From assembly GCF_000372725.1 (NCBI RefSeq), contig NW_005200881.1, positions 230,112-294,111 on the forward strand: DNA of 64,000 nucleotides, written 5' to 3'. The notes under the pieces were generated by a model. The model saw only the letters and a program-made list of their open reading frames with translations, was not told where the DNA came from and made no database searches. This DNA is from Emiliania huxleyi CCMP1516. Taxonomy: Eukaryota; Haptophyta; Isochrysidales; Noelaerhabdaceae. Of the stretch, positions 8,985-20,990 are shown piece after piece. Position 1 is the stretch's first letter; each line of letters begins with the position of its first letter. The translations under genes and the position numbers were made by a program.

Positions 8985-11019
8985 TCAGACTAACACAGCC
9001 GGCGGGCCTCCCTCGAGCCCCTCCATGTTCTCCTCGAGCTGCAGCGAGTCCTCCGACTCGTCGACTCCCTCCGCCTGCCCCTCCGCGAGCTCGGTGTTCT
9101 CCTCGAGCCGCAGCTCCTCGCTCCGCTCCTCATTCTCCTCGAGGGCAATCTCGTCGTCCTCAGCCTACAGAGCAGCTCGCCGCGGCGCTCCTCCGAGACG
9201 CCGGGGCAACGGCGGCGCCTCCTTCCAGCCGCTCCTCCGGTCGAATGCCCGCGTGCCTCAGCCCCGCCGCCTCGGCCGCCGCCTCGGCCGCCGCCTCGGC
9301 CGCCGCCTCGATGGGCTGCGGCGGCGGCTCTCCCATCGCCTCGCGCGCAGCCGCGGCCGCGAGCTCGTGCGCCACAATCGGCGCCGCGTCCTTGTACCCG
9401 ACCTCAGTGTACGCAGCCTACAGGGGCGGCAGCAGCGGCAGTGGTGGAGACGTCCCTCGACGGAAAAGCACCCTCCTCCGCTCGGAAGGGGGCGGCGCCT
9501 CGAGGGCGGCGGCGCGGATCGCGTGCCTCGTCCGCCTACATCAGTCCAAGCAGTGGCGATGGCACGCCGCTCCCCCCTCGCCGTGCGGAGTCTCACACTC
9601 CGCCTGCGGCTCTCGTCGCCGACGAGCGCGTCGACGCCAACCTGCTTCAGCCTTGACACGTGGCGGGCCAGCTCGTCCTGCGCCGCGCGGTTCGCCGCCG
9701 CGCGCGCCTTGGCCGTGTCCTTCTCCTGCGGCCTCATCTGGTGGTGCGCCCTACCAGCGCGGCAGCGCCGTGCGTGAGGGGGCGCCGCTCTCGCGTCCTC
9801 GGGCGCTGCTGCTGCGCGGCTGCGCCTCGACAGCCAGTACAGCCGCTCGGCGCGCTTCTGCTCCTTGAGGCGCTGCCGCAACGTGCCGGCGCCGGCGACC
9901 AGCCCCTCCTCCTCCTCGCTCAGCTCCCGGGCGGGCCGGCCGTACTTGAGGTCCTGTGGGATGATTCACAATCGTTCACTGTCAGGAAGACTCAGTCATG
10001 AGCCGGCCGTGCTTGGGCGTCCCTCGAGCGCTCGTCGGCGGCGGCGAGAGCGTCGCGGGTGGCTTCCCGCCGCTGGCGCCGCTCCGCTTTGGAGCGAGTC
10101 CGCGCCGCCTTCTCCACCTGCGGGCGAGGGAGGGGAGAGGGCCGCGTGCAGGGGGCGCACTGTCGGCCTCGAGTGCGCGGCACGAGACGGAGAGAGAGAA
10201 AGAAAAGCTGTCGAGTTGGGGATCTGGAGAGGGGTGCAGACCTCGAGCGCGCGGAACTTGACGGAGAGAGCGTCGACCGAGTTGAGGCCTGTTCACAGCT
10301 GGCATGTCTTCGCAGCTGCTCGCTTCGCAGCGGAGATCGAGAGAGCCGAGCGCCGTGGTCCATCATCACAGAGTCCTCCTCCTCTCCCTCCTGCGGCGGA
10401 GGGACGGGGCGGGGCGCTGGGCACCGCCGGAGGCGAGCGGGGCGCGGCGAGAGGGCGGTGCGTGAGAGGCGGGACGGGCGCGGGGCGCGGCTGCGGTCCG
10501 CCGCGCCTCCTCGGACGAGGTCAGCCGGCTCTCGTCGCGGTAAAACTCAATCGACTGGCCGACCATCTGCATCTGGAGGTCGTTCGCCTCGAAGCCGCTC
10601 GGCGCCGCGGACACCTCGCACTCCTCGTCCTCGTCGATCCAGGACTGCCAGTCGATCTTGCACTGCGGCGGCTTGACGCCAACCATCAGGCTGTCCCAGT
10701 ATGGTCCCGCCGCCTCCTTCTCGAGACGCACGCGCACCGACGGGCCGCACACGAACCAGCAGCAGCGGGAGGGAACGACCGCGCCGGCCAGCCGCAGCGA
10801 GAGCGCGTAGTCGCGCGTGCCGCGCGCGCCGTGGCCGTGGCCGCTGAAGCTGAGCTCGCCATCGTTGACGTGCACAGCCGCCCGGACGCAGTCGGCCACC
10901 TTGATGGTGACGTAGACCCGGTCCGAACGCTGGCACCACATGAACTCGGGCGACGGAGGGCCCGCCGCCGAGGAGGGGGCGGCGGGCGGCTCGCGCGGCT
11001 GCACGGGCGGAGGCGGCAT
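8985..11019 (-). CDS. CS (p23-like) domain protein with coiled-coil acidic tail
   Basis: Multi-exon minus-strand gene. The Met at 11019 begins MPPPPVQPREPPAAP, followed by a CS domain of about 110 residues: FMWCQRSDRVYVTIKVAD, then LSFSGHG, ending CKIDWQSWIDEDEE, a strong CS/p23 C-terminal signature also seen in the N-terminal part of HACD3-type proteins. Later exons encode a basic coil (KAERRQRREATRDALAA), a SEEEEGLVAGAG segment, a helix around KARAAANRAAQDELARHV, an Ala/Glu repeat stretch, and an acidic tail with repeats like LRLEEN and LQLEEN ending at the TGA at 8985-8987. The two last exons both follow a ctgtag-gct acceptor. CS domains bind Hsp90 or act as co-chaperone modules; no acyl dehydratase domain follows, so a co-chaperone-like role is inferred. 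Inner splice sites are approximate. It diverges from the desaturase across 156 bp. Confidence 0.68.
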
Positions 11020-11175
11020 GGCGGGAGAGGCCGGGCAGCTGAGGCCGGGCCACACACACAGAGATCTGCAGAAGAAATTGCGGCAGCATGCTCGGACGCC
11101 GTTCGTCGCGTAAAAAGAAAGAAACAGCGCCCCCGCACCTTCCCTCCTTATCGCCGACAGGAGCGGCACCACCCA
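11020..11175. promoter_or_regulatory. shared divergent promoter, CS protein / desaturase
   Basis: Only 156 bp separate the start codons of two oppositely oriented genes (11019 on minus, 11176 on plus). Both promoters and 5' UTRs must lie within or overlap this gap. No TATA-like box is evident; a cacacacaca run and a short A-rich stretch are the main features. Confidence 0.5.
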
Positions 11176-12646
11176 ATGCTCCGCACCGTGCGCCACCTTC
11201 TCTTCCCTGACCTCTCCTCGTATGGTGCTGAGCCGGGCATGGGCCTGCTCGACCCGGACCCCGCCGAGCACGCGCGGGAGCTCCTTGCCGCCGCCAAGCC
11301 GCACCACCGGCGAGCGGTGGAGCTGGCGCTGTGCGACCTGTACGGCCGGCGCGCGGAGGCGATCGTGAGGCTGCCGCGCGGCGTGGAGCGCGCGCTGGCG
11401 CACCGCCTGCTCCACGACCCGCGCGACCTGCCCCTCCTCCTCAACTTTATCCAGTGCGGCCTCTGGCTCGCCTTTTCGCTCACGCTGCAGCTCACGCTGC
11501 TGCCGCGCGACGGCGGCCTCTCGGCGCGCGCGGTCGGGCTGTTTGTGGTGCACGTGGTGGTGACGTGGGCAATCCTCGGCCAGCGCTTCATCCTCGGGAT
11601 GCACTTTGCCGCGCATCGCACGCTCATCTCTCCGCGCATGCCTGGCGCCGCGCTGCTCAACGCGCTCCCGCAGCTGGTGCTGGCCAACTTTTGGGGGATG
11701 CCGGCGGGGATGTACTACCTGCACCACGTGGTGATGCACCACGCCTCCAACAACCTCTTCTCCTGGGACCTCTCCGGCACAAACTCGTACCGCCGCGACT
11801 CCCCGCTCGCGCTGCTGCACTACATTGCCAACTTTGCGCTGCACACCTTTCTATACCTGCCGTACTACGCGGTGGTGAAGCGGCGGTTCGGGCTCGCCGG
11901 CTTCGCGCTCGGCTCGACCGGCGCCTACTTCGCCGCCTTCCACGCCCTCCACGCCTACCACCCCGCTGCGTTTTGGATCTCGCTCGGCTTTTCTTCCGTG
12001 CTCGGCCCCGTGGCGCTGATGGCGGGCAACTTCGGGCAGCACCAGTTCATCAACCCGGCCGACCCGGCGGACAACTACGGCCTCACCGTCAACCTCGTCA
12101 AGGCGCCCTTCAACATGCTCACCTTCAACGATGGCTACCACATCGTCCATCACCTCAACTCGGTGCGAATCGCACCATGCAAAACCACATCTCGCCTGCA
12201 GCCTCAACCCGGCACGTCGCTACCCCCCCGCACCGCCCGCCAGCCTCCCCCGCCTCGCCGGCTGCCAGGTCTGCCACTGGTCCGAGATGCCGCTCCAGTT
12301 CATCAAGAATCTGGACAAGTACGAGAAGCACGATGCGCTCGTCTTTCACTCCCTCGACTACAACGAGATGTCCGCCCTCATCTACACGCGCCAGCTCCGC
12401 AAGCTCGCCTCGTACTGCGTCCAGCTGCGCGCAGAGCCGCGCACCACCGACCAGCTGGTCGCTCTCTTCGAGGAGCGGCTGCAGCCGCTGCCGCAGGCGG
12501 GCGCGCCGCTCGACCTGCCCAAAAAGTCGATCTTCGGGCTGCAGCAGCTGCTCTGGCTCGGCCTCTACGCGGGCGGCATGCCGTCCGCCATCTTCCCCGC
12601 GCTGATGGTGCCGGTCTTCGCCGCCCTATCTCTCGTGGAGGCGTGA
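11176..12646 (+). CDS. membrane fatty-acid desaturase
   Basis: Two exons, 11176-12162 and 12269-12646, with a 106-bp GT-AG intron in phase 0, give 454 residues. The three histidine boxes of membrane di-iron desaturases are present: HFAAH, HVVMHH after GMYYLHH, and HIVHH in DGYHIVHHLNS. The splice falls directly after box 3 (HHLNS | VCHWSEMP), and the joined sequence matches the family consensus of a box followed by HW(S/T)E(L/M)P. Hydrophobic segments flank the boxes: LLLNFIQCGLWLAFSLTL, a VVHVVVTWAILG helix, IANFALHTFLYLPYYAVV and SLGFSSVLGPVALMAG. The enzyme should introduce a double bond into an acyl chain in the ER or plastid membrane using O2 and reduced cytochrome b5 or ferredoxin. No fused b5 domain is present. 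Regiospecificity cannot be read from the sequence. It shares its promoter with the CS-domain gene. Confidence 0.85.
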
Positions 12647-12884
12647 GGCGGGGGCAGGGCGGGGGCGGGCCGCCACCGGAGACGGGCGGGCCGCTCCAAG
12701 ATGCGTCGGAGTCAGCGGGATAATGGGGTTCAAGTGTTAATATCGCCATTTAAGGCTCTCTGTGTACGTAGCTTACTGGGAGAAAAGAGAGAGGGGGTTG
12801 TGTTCTCTCTCTCTCTCTCTGTATGCCGTGTTGAGCGAGCGCCCCGACCGAGAAGTTGTTGAGAACCCTCTGGGCGGGCGTTAC

Positions 12885-15800
12885 ATGACAACCATGGTCG
12901 AGGTGCACCCTCCTCGGCTGGAGCTGACTCAAGTCGAGGAGGGGATCAAGTACGTGCTCGCGGTAGCTGTTCGCAACACGTCTGTTCGACGCTGCCGCGT
13001 GCGCATCGTGCCGCCGTGCTCGGCAACACTGCGGCTCTCATCGGCAAGCGATGTGGACCTGGCCCCCGGGCTGGAGCTCCGTGCTGAGCTGGCATACTTA
13101 ACCGACGTGGTCGAGCCGCTCGACGACAGGTTGATAGTGCAGGCCAGCCACCGTGACGATGGCGCGCCGTCGCTGATAACGGTGCCCATTGAAGTGCGCC
13201 CTCGCTGCGCCGTCATACGGTGCGCCGTGGCAGACATTGATTTTGGGGCGGTGGCGCAAGGCGCGCCAACGGTGCGGCCATTGGAACTGCGCAATGTGGG
13301 ATCGCTGCCAGGGGTCGTGAGCCTGAGTGAGCTGCTCGGCCCAGGAGGTCAGCCGATGAGGGAAGGAGGGACGCCTCCCTTCCGGCTGCTGCCCGCTCGG
13401 CTCGAGGTTGCGGCCGGTGGCAGTGCGACTGCAAGGGTGGAGTGCAGCGCGGCCGAGCTTGGTGAGGCGAGCTGCACGCTGCGCCTTCGAGTCGACGACG
13501 AGCGCGAGCATGCCCCGGCCGCGCCTGCAGTCGGGCTGTGTGCAGTTGTTGAGCGGCAGGCGCTGGAGCTGCGCGACAGTGAAAGTGGCGAACCCCTGAC
13601 TGCCGTCTCGTTTGGCCGGCTCTTTTATGGACTGGAGGCTCGGCGCGTCATCACGGCCGTCAACACGGGGCCGTCTGCCGTCGACTTTGCATTTCTCAAC
13701 CCGAGCGCGGACGCAGACGCTGACGAGACGGGGACATTCGACCCGCACGCAGCGTCGCTCTCGATTGAGCCCGCAATGGGCCTGCTGCCGCCGCACGGGA
13801 CGTGCACTATCGAGGCCATCTTCCGGCCGACGCGCGAACCAAACGCCTCGAGCGACGCCAAGGGCTTCTTGGCCTCGCCAGAGACCGAGCCTGACGACGG
13901 CCAGGCTCTGGCAATCGAGCTTCAGCTGGAGTCTGTCGAGACGGGGCAGGCGTTGGCGCTCCGTTTGACTGGCGAGGGTGTCGTCCCGCGCCTCTCGCTG
14001 AGCGAGGGCACGCTTGTCTTCGGTGACGTCCCGCAGTACGACTACCTGGACCGGCAGGTCACGCTGCGCAATCAGTCTACTTTGCCCATGGACTGGTCGC
14101 TAAGTCAGCCAGCCCACTTTTCTCTCACGCCCTCCTCGGGCTCGCTACCTGCACATGGCGAGGCGGAGGTATACGTCCGCTTCTCGCCGCACCAGCTCGG
14201 AGAGCTCAAGGCGAATGCCCGCCTGCGTGGCTTCGGCGGCGCCGTCTGCGAGCTGCCACTCAAGCTGTGGGGCGGCTGCGCGCTTCCTCGTCGGCGCGTG
14301 CTCGAGGGAGGTGTCGACACGCTACCTGAGGACTTCGAGCGGCCGCCGCGGCTCGTATCGGGCGGCACATCCTCGCGGCCAGAGTGGTCGCGGCCGGCGC
14401 TGTGGGAGTCGACACGACGGATCGAGGAGTCGGCCACACAGCTGCACCGCCTTACCGACGGCAGCTTGCGGGCTTCGAGACGACGCGTCTCGCTTCGCGC
14501 ACGCGCCGACGACGACGCGCTCGACCGGATCGACCAGATGGACACGGGCCTCGAGCTCACGTCGGCGGAGCAGCTCGAGCGCACGCAGCACAAGCAGGTC
14601 TACGCGACCTTCATAGCGCGGAGCCGCGAGGAGCGCGAGGCGGCACGGCGGGCGCGCCGTTCGGGCATCGATCCGGCCGAGCTCGCATTCGGGGTCTCTC
14701 TGGGGCTTGACCCCTTCTCCGGCCTAAACGCGCCGTGGCCCGAAATTGATGCGCCGCGCGAGCCGCTATGGCTGGAGCGGCCGTACGCGGCGCCGGGCTC
14801 GCAGGCGACGGAGGCAGGCATGCGCCGGCCTGCAATCTTTGACCAACTCACACTTGCGCCACGCAAGTTCAAAGAGGTTCCCGAAAGCGCCGAGGAGATT
14901 CGTGAGTGCAAGCAGCCGCTCGGCCCAAAGGAGCTGCTCTCCGTGGCCTGCGGCCCAAAGACGCTGGACTTCGGCACGGTCTCCGCCTTCACGACGGTGT
15001 CTCGAAACTTCAGCGTTGTGAGCGGCCTGAACGCCTCGGTCCTCGTGGAGGTCAAGGCTGGCGACGAGCCCGAGCTCGAAACGTCTTGGCCACCATCGCA
15101 GGTGGTTCCGCCAGAGGCGACTGCCGGCTTCGACATCACTTTCCGCTGCGGGGAACCGTGCACGTACCGCCGGACGGTTGCCTACGTGATCAACGGCATC
15201 CACGCGTTCCGAATGACGGTGACCGCGCAGGTCGTACCGCTCGAGCTGCACCTCGTCAATGCACGTGGCACGCCGCTCGAGGAGCTCGAGTTTTCCTTCG
15301 GAGCCGGCGACGCCGCATCCAGTTGCTCGCAGTCACTCGTCTTGCAGAATCGCGGCACGCACCCGGCTACCTTCCGCTGGGGCCACCCGCGCGACTTCAC
15401 TGGCAGGTCCCCGTACTCGGTCGAGCCGAGCGAGGGGGTCGTTCCACCCAAGGGTCGCCTTCCGCTCAGCGTCGAGTTCGAGCCCCAGCTCGGCTGCCAC
15501 CCGGAGCACGCGCTCGTTTGCTCGGTGGAGAACGGGCTGTCGACGACACTGCTCTGCCGTGCTCCGGGGCTCGTGGAAGCTCGGCTGGCACCGGTCGAGA
15601 AGACTATTGCCTTCGGCACCATTGCCATCGGAACGGCGCAACAGCGGGTGACAGTGCTGAAGAATGCCGGGCAAAGCCCGGCCGCATTCAGCTTCAGGCC
15701 CGAGAGCCTCCCCGTGGGCGTGAGACTCGAGCCGATGAGTGGCGTCGTGCCGGCGGGCGACGTGCTCGAGGTGGCTGTAGACGCGCTCATTGAGGCACCA

Positions 15801-16882
15801 GCTAGAATCGAGGCCACGATCGAGGCACTTGTTCGGTACGGAAAGCGGGTCCAGCTGCCCCTCTCGCTCGAGGCCATCGCACCGGCTGTGCGGCTCCTCG
15901 AGGAGCACCTCGAGTTCGGACCTGTCATCGTCGGCTCGTCGGCGCACATGCCAGTCTCGCTGTCAAACGACTCCCCAGTACCTGCTGTGATCTGGTGCGA
16001 CCTGAGCGCTTTCCCTGGCTTCGAGCTAAAGCTGCGCGCGCAGCAGGAGGCCGAGGCCATGCGCGCAGAGATGGATGCTGCAGAGGTCTCGACGACTGTG
16101 ACGGGCGTCACCGGCATGCAGGACGATGATGAGGACGCGCCACTGCAGCTCATCGCCAAACGGCCCGACTCTGCCGCGGGGGGAGAGAACGGCGGAGGCG
16201 AGGCGGACGGCGCCTCTTCCGTCGGTGGGGTAGACCAACGGCTTTATCGAATAACCGTGCCCCCTGCGTTGGGCGCGGCAGAGGCCGCCGCTGCCACGCC
16301 ACGGACGGTGCTGGCCGGCGCTGTGGCAGGGGGCGGGTCGCCTACGCCTGGGGAGCTCAAGCTCTCGCTGAGCTTCGAGCCAAAGGCAGTGGGCCGTGTC
16401 GAGTTCGGGTTGCCGTTGGAGCTGAGTGGCGTTGCAACCACGCCGAACCTCTCGTGGTGACGAGAGCGTCGGGTGGCTGCTGGCGCTACGATGTGCTCCT
16501 TGAGGCCGAGGACCCAGAGGCGGAGGACGTGATCACCATCGCGGCGGCCATCAACAAGCCGGCGGCGGTCTCCTTCACGCTCGAGAATGTGGTGAAGGCG
16601 GATGCGCCGTTCAGCGCCTTCTTCACCGGCGACTCGCCCGCTAAGTTTGCTGTGAGCCCTGCCGCGGGGGTCCTGAGCGGCAACGTCGGCACCACTTTCA
16701 CCGTCACATACTCGCCCGACAGCTACGGGAAGCCGCTGCGCGGCTCCCTGGTGATCGACACGGAGGACGTGCGGTGGATTTACGAGGTGCGGGGGACGCT
16801 CCCGGTCTACAACCCTCCGGTCGCGCGACCGCCGCCGTCTGGAGACGCCCGGTTAGGCCCGTCGGGTTCGCACAAAAGGTAG
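12885..16882 (+). CDS. CFAP47: CFAP47-like axonemal protein (multiple ASH/MSP domains)
   Basis: A long exon from MTTMVEVHPPRLELTQ (12885) encodes about 1190 residues of repeated ASH/MSP-like beta-sandwich units, for example QVTLRNQSTLPMDWSLS and VTVLKNAGQSPAAFSF. A last segment, 16445-16882, in the adjacent frame contains PLVVTRASGGCWRYDVLLEA, VTYSPDSYGKPLRG and VRWIYEVRGTLPVYNPP, the conserved C-terminal end of CFAP47. The two frames are offset by one base near 16443-16458 (the first frame ends TCG TGG TGA). A missing base in the assembly, a real lesion or an unusual micro-splice could explain this. CFAP47 is a central-apparatus protein of motile cilia. This copy is much shorter than the animal protein and shows no CH domain, so it may be a partial or lineage-trimmed form. 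The middle part also carries a charged segment, HKQVYATFIARSREERE, typical of ciliary ASH proteins. Confidence 0.75.
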
Positions 16883-17602
16883 AGAACGTGTCCGACAGGG
16901 CCGAAGGGGAGACGGGACTGGCGACCGGGGGCGCCGCAGATGTACGTTATGCAGGGTGAGCGAGTAGAGAGAGGGATTGTCCGCGGCGATGTCAAAAACG
17001 CAGAGCGCGAAGATGCTTTGTGCGGTGTGGAACCGCCCGCGGTCCGGGCGCGGCCCGGGGGTTTGTTTTCATGAATGAAATCGCTACAGCCCTGAAGTCT
17101 GACTACAGGACTAGTAGAGGCTAAGCCAAGATGGCGCGAGGCACTTTTTGGAGCACTTGGAGCGGACTTGGTCTTTGGTACTTGGAGTGCGGTTCGGGTA
17201 ACCTCGCACAACCATGCGAGATGTCCACGAAAGTTAAAATAAATAAATAAAAACGGACACCTCTACTGTGAGATGGGTAAAAAGGAACAGGTCCCCGCCC
17301 TTGCGATCTTTGTGCAGGGTTCTTTGTGGGTGTGGACTGTGGTCGGCGACTAGCCGGGGTCGTCCTCCCGATGCGCGATGGGGGACTAGCACTAGCCGTC
17401 TTCCACATGGTCCCTCGGGTCCCTGCTGCTCCTAATCTCGTCGTACATCCTCCTGCTGATCTCCGCAAAGTCCTGTACCTCTCGGGCAAATAGAGCACAC
17501 CACGCACAAATCGAGACTAAAACACGCGCACAAGACAACATGGACCGCGATCTCCGAGAGGGCAGAGAGGGCAGAGGGCTCGCTGAAGCGGACCTCCTCC
17601 CG
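16883..17602. repeat. intergenic; dispersed repeat R1, copy 1 (about 17225-17520, minus sense)
   Basis: The stretch contains the 3' part of a repeat also found at about 53300-53660 and 56000-56290. Read on minus it ends an open frame with QDFAEISRRMYDEIRSSRD and a PRDHVEDG tail, followed by a conserved untranslated tail ending in gaggtgtccgttttta and an AT-rich (taaa) run. A shared coding tail plus a shared 3' tail suggests the 3' end of a retroposed element; the family is not identified. 16883-17220 holds no gene I can support. Confidence 0.6.
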
Positions 17603-18342
17603 TCAGCCGCCGCGGCCTTTCGAAGGATCCTCGTCAGCCCTCCGCCTCCCTCGCGCGAGGCGGCCGCGGAACTGGTCAATCGCGACGCTGATCGGGATCA
17701 CCTGCTTCTTCCCCGTCTCGGGATCGCTGAGGACCGACACCGTGATCGGCACCGGCGACTGCGGCGGCGGCCGCGCGCCGAGCAGCCGCCACGCGCCCTG
17801 GCTCGCCGCCCAGCCTAGCACGAGCATCGCCGGCCAGCGGGAGGCGGAGGCGAGCGACAGGAGGTTGAGGCCGGCGCCCACGCCCGCGGGAGGGTCAAAC
17901 ACAAACTGGCCAGGCAGCGCGGGGAGGGTATAGGTGTGGGGAGGGCGACCAGGTGGGGACGGCACTCCAGGCGGACAGACGGGTCGAGCGCTGGGTGAGC
18001 GTGAGGCCGCTGCACCTGCAGCGCCGTCGTCATCTGGAGCGCACGCAGCGCGGCACCGACGGAGAACATCAGCCGCGGCTTGAGCCGAGCAAAGTAGAAG
18101 AGTGTGCGGTACACACCCGAGACGATGCCCTCTGGCTTTTGCGTCTTGCTGCCGGGCACTTGGACGCGGGAGCTGTAGTCGTTGCTGAGGGCGGCGAGCA
18201 TCGGGTTCACCGCGGTGAGGAAGTAGAGCGTGCGGCCTGACAACGGCGACAGCAGCGGCTGCCGGCTGCGCGGAGCGTGCTCCGTGCGACCAGAGCCGGA
18301 GGCCACGGCCGCCACCGAGCACAGCCAGGTGAGCAGCCTCAT
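17603..18342 (-). CDS. hypothetical small protein with N-terminal signal and membrane segment
   Basis: Two exons, 18342-18016 and 17905-17603, split by a 110-bp GT-AG intron in phase 0, give 209 residues. The start MRLLTWLCSVAAVASG is a likely signal peptide; an upstream in-frame Met at 18426 is possible. Then come LYFLTAVNPMLAALSNDYSS and GVYRTLFYFARLKPRLMFSV, which look like a conserved amphipathic region. Exon 2 contains a hydrophobic stretch, WPAMLVLGWAASQGAWRLLG, and a hydrophilic tail ending GRRRADEDPSKGRGG. The clean in-frame splice and the lower proline content than the shadow frames support it being real. I do not recognise the family. A secretory or plastid location is inferred from the signal peptide. 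Confidence 0.6.
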
Positions 18343-18749
18343 TGCGGGGTCAATTGGGGAGTGGGTTTGGCTCCTAAGCCGCCTTGGGTGGGTCCTTGAG
18401 AGGGTTTGAGGTGCCACAGATCTCACTGGAACGGTAGGTACGGTGAATGTTTTTCTCCCGAACCAGCCGCGTGGCGCAGACGCGGGGGAGGCTGCCTGCC
18501 TGGCTGGTCAGTCTTGTGTCAGTCAGCCTCGCCTGGCTGGTGGGCGCCGGTGCCTGCCTCCGCCGCCGCCCCGCCCGCCGGTGCCGATGCGCTCGGCGTG
18601 CGTCAGGCTCCGTGCTCGTAGCAGCTTGGGGAGGGTCAGGCATGGCGCGGCCACGAGCGAGTTAGCGCGGGCGGGAGGGAGATGCGCGGCACGCTGCCGT
18701 GTCGCGCCCTCGAGGCTGCCGCCCGTCGGGTTGACACTGACTGTAGACT

Positions 18750-20990
18750 CAGTCATGGAAATCTCTAGTCTTTCTTAGAGATTGAGAGGAGTGAGACCTG
18801 AAGATTTCAGGGCAGATCTCAGTCTCTAGTCCCGCCCTTGAGATCTCCCAAATCTTCGTCGAGACTTCAGCCACGAAATCTCAGTCTTCCCGTCGCTCGG
18901 TGTGAGTTTCTAGAGGAAGCGCGTGAGATCTCAAATGGACAAGATTCCTTTTCGCTTTGGGAGTTTGAGATTTCGATGAGGGGTGGGAGAGACTGAGACT
19001 GCAAGCAAGAGAGATTCCGTTTTCGATGCAGAATGCTGTGAACTTCCTCAACCTTCCAACGCCTTTATCTCGCATCGTTCGAAAAACATCACTTGCGGGA
19101 CCACCGAAATCTACTCGAGTATAGATAGGGCAGCGTGACTCGAGATTTGAGATTGAGACTGAAAGAGGCACGCTCGGCTTGCAATGCTTTGCGCCGCCGA
19201 CACCGTCCATCTCGCCGCCGGCCTGAGGCGGTTCTCCACGAAGCTGTGGCCGCTCGAGAGTGAGGACGAGATCGTCGCGCTTCTCCTCGGCATGGCCCGC
19301 TACCCAGTCGACACACCCGACCGCGCAGAGCTCATCGCTGCCGACATGCAAACAAAGCACGCGTCCACGACCATCAACGTCCTCGTCAGCAGCATCGAGA
19401 GCGAGGCGGGCATCAGCACTCTCGTGGATCTTCTCGACCGCAAGCGCTTCCATGAGCAGGAGAAATCCACGCCGCTCCACCTGGTCCCGCAGATTGAGTT
19501 CTGCGCCGTCTGCGCTTTGCAAGGGCAGAAGGTGTGCCTTGTGGTCAGCGACGAGCCCGTCCATCCGACCGTATACTGCACGCACGGGCGCTTTGGCGGG
19601 CTCCTCTACTGCAAGCGCTGCCCAAATTGCCGCGCCAAGCACAACCTCTCATATGCCGAGGAGAAACTCGGCTGGCTCAGGGCAAGCAGGTGCCGTATGA
19701 CGGCGCGATGGATCAGACTCGCAAGTACGTCCAGCTGTCGCGAGACATCATCTTTGAGGGCGAGATGCTGTGGCGCCTCGACACGCAGATGCTCCACTCG
19801 CACACCGGCTTTGAGCCGTACGCCAAGGAGTGGACGACCTTTGCCGACGAGCCGCCGCAGCTGGTCGAGCCTTTGCGGATAGCGCTGTCCCACGCCTGGC
19901 TCGCGTGGACGCTCCTCCGCTGGCGCGACGAGCTCCAACTACCCAAGGAGCCGCTGAGCTTTGCGTCGCCCACCCACCTCGACGAGACCTTGCTAGACTA
20001 CACCATGCGTCGCGACCCAAAGACCGGCCGCTTCGACGCTGACTCGCTCATCGTTGCTTCGCTTCACCGACAAGTGGGGAAGGGAGCACGAGCTCGTCTG
20101 CCTCGAGCCCAAGGACTCCGGTCGAACCTGCTTGTGCTACATCATTGACGGACACATGAAATGCCGGAGGCTGATCTGCGAGAACAGGCGATTCGAGCCG
20201 TGAATCAGGGAAGTGTCGCGGACTCGTCTCAACAAGCGTCCATGTTTCTGTAGGAACGCTCGAGTCGTCCACCTCGGTGCACTAGCCACCTACTGGTAGC
20301 CCCGCCCCTATACAGTATTCCGGTTTGCAATGTCCTCGTTCCTGTTTGCAATATCCTCGTTCGCGGCATCGGCTAAAGCCTCTCATCTGCGTAGACCGCG
20401 CGCGCAGCGCGCTCCGTGTTTGCAGACCGCCCTGGCGGACTCGTTTACACATCCAAGCTCAGGCCAGGCGCCGCAGGCCATAAAGAGGAGCGCAGATTAA
20501 AATGGCGCCGCAGGCTCCCCGGGCCCCAAATCTTAATCTCAAATCTCAATCTCAAATCTCAGACCCAATCTCCCGGGCCCCAAATCTCAATCTCAAATCT
20601 CAAATCTCAAATCTCAGACCTCAGACCTCAATCTTCCTGCAGGTCAAACCCACCCAGCCCTTCTAGAAGCTTCGAGGCTCTTATCAGTATTCACACCGCA
20701 AATCTCCAAATCTCAGCTCTCAAATCTCTAGGTTGGAAGGCCGTCCAAATCTTCAGTCTCAAATCTTGGATCTCGAGCAAACTCGACCGCAGATTCCTTT
20801 TGGTGTGGGAAATCTCATTCTCCAAGTCTCTGGTCTCTAATCTCAAAGTATCCCACCGGAGGCCGAGTGACTGAGGTCTCAAGTCTCAAATCTCTGGTCT
20901 CAAATCTCTGGGTAGCACTGTAGACCCGAGTGGAGTCTTTCAAATCTTTAAGCTCTCAATCTCTAAAAAAGACTAGAGATTTCCATTACT
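18750..20990. mobile_element. 2.2-kb TIR DNA transposon with KDZ-type cysteine-cluster ORF
   Basis: The element is bracketed by a 9-bp direct repeat, ctgtagact (18741-18749 and 20991-20999). Its ends are inverted repeats sharing ATGGAAATCTCTAGTCTTT followed by TTAGAGATTGAGAG with one mismatch. Long sub-terminal zones are made of short tctcaaatc/gagattt words on both sides (18770-19020 and 20520-20960), themselves roughly inverted. The interior carries one plus-strand cysteine-rich ORF and no transposase, so the copy is non-autonomous. Target-site length and the ORF type point to the KDZ (Kyakuja/Dileera/Zisupton) group. Confidence 0.72.
19184..20203 (+). pseudogene. CxC5/CxC6-like cysteine-cluster protein of a KDZ-type transposon
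   Basis: From the Met at 19184 (MLCAADTVHLAAGLRRF) the frame encodes a helical N-terminal part. Then come FCAVCALQGQKVCLVVSDE and LLYCKRCPNCRAKHNLSYAE, the paired C..C layout of the CxC5-type cluster associated with KDZ transposases. The match continues in the next frame (KQVPYDGAMDQTRKYVQLSR, FEGEMLWRLDTQML) and again in a third frame after about 20060, ending with CLCYIIDGHMKCRRLIC, similar to the DGHMK-type second cluster. Continuity across three frames indicates two frame breaks, near 19675 and 20060, in one ancestral protein; I see no convincing introns there. In the KDZ system such proteins accompany the transposase; their job is not known. The identification rests on motif recall, so moderate confidence. 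Confidence 0.55.

Noticed and set aside
9865-11175. Upstream extension of the desaturase frame (to 9865)
   Set aside because: It runs antisense through the CS-domain gene; desaturase homology starts at the Met at 11176.
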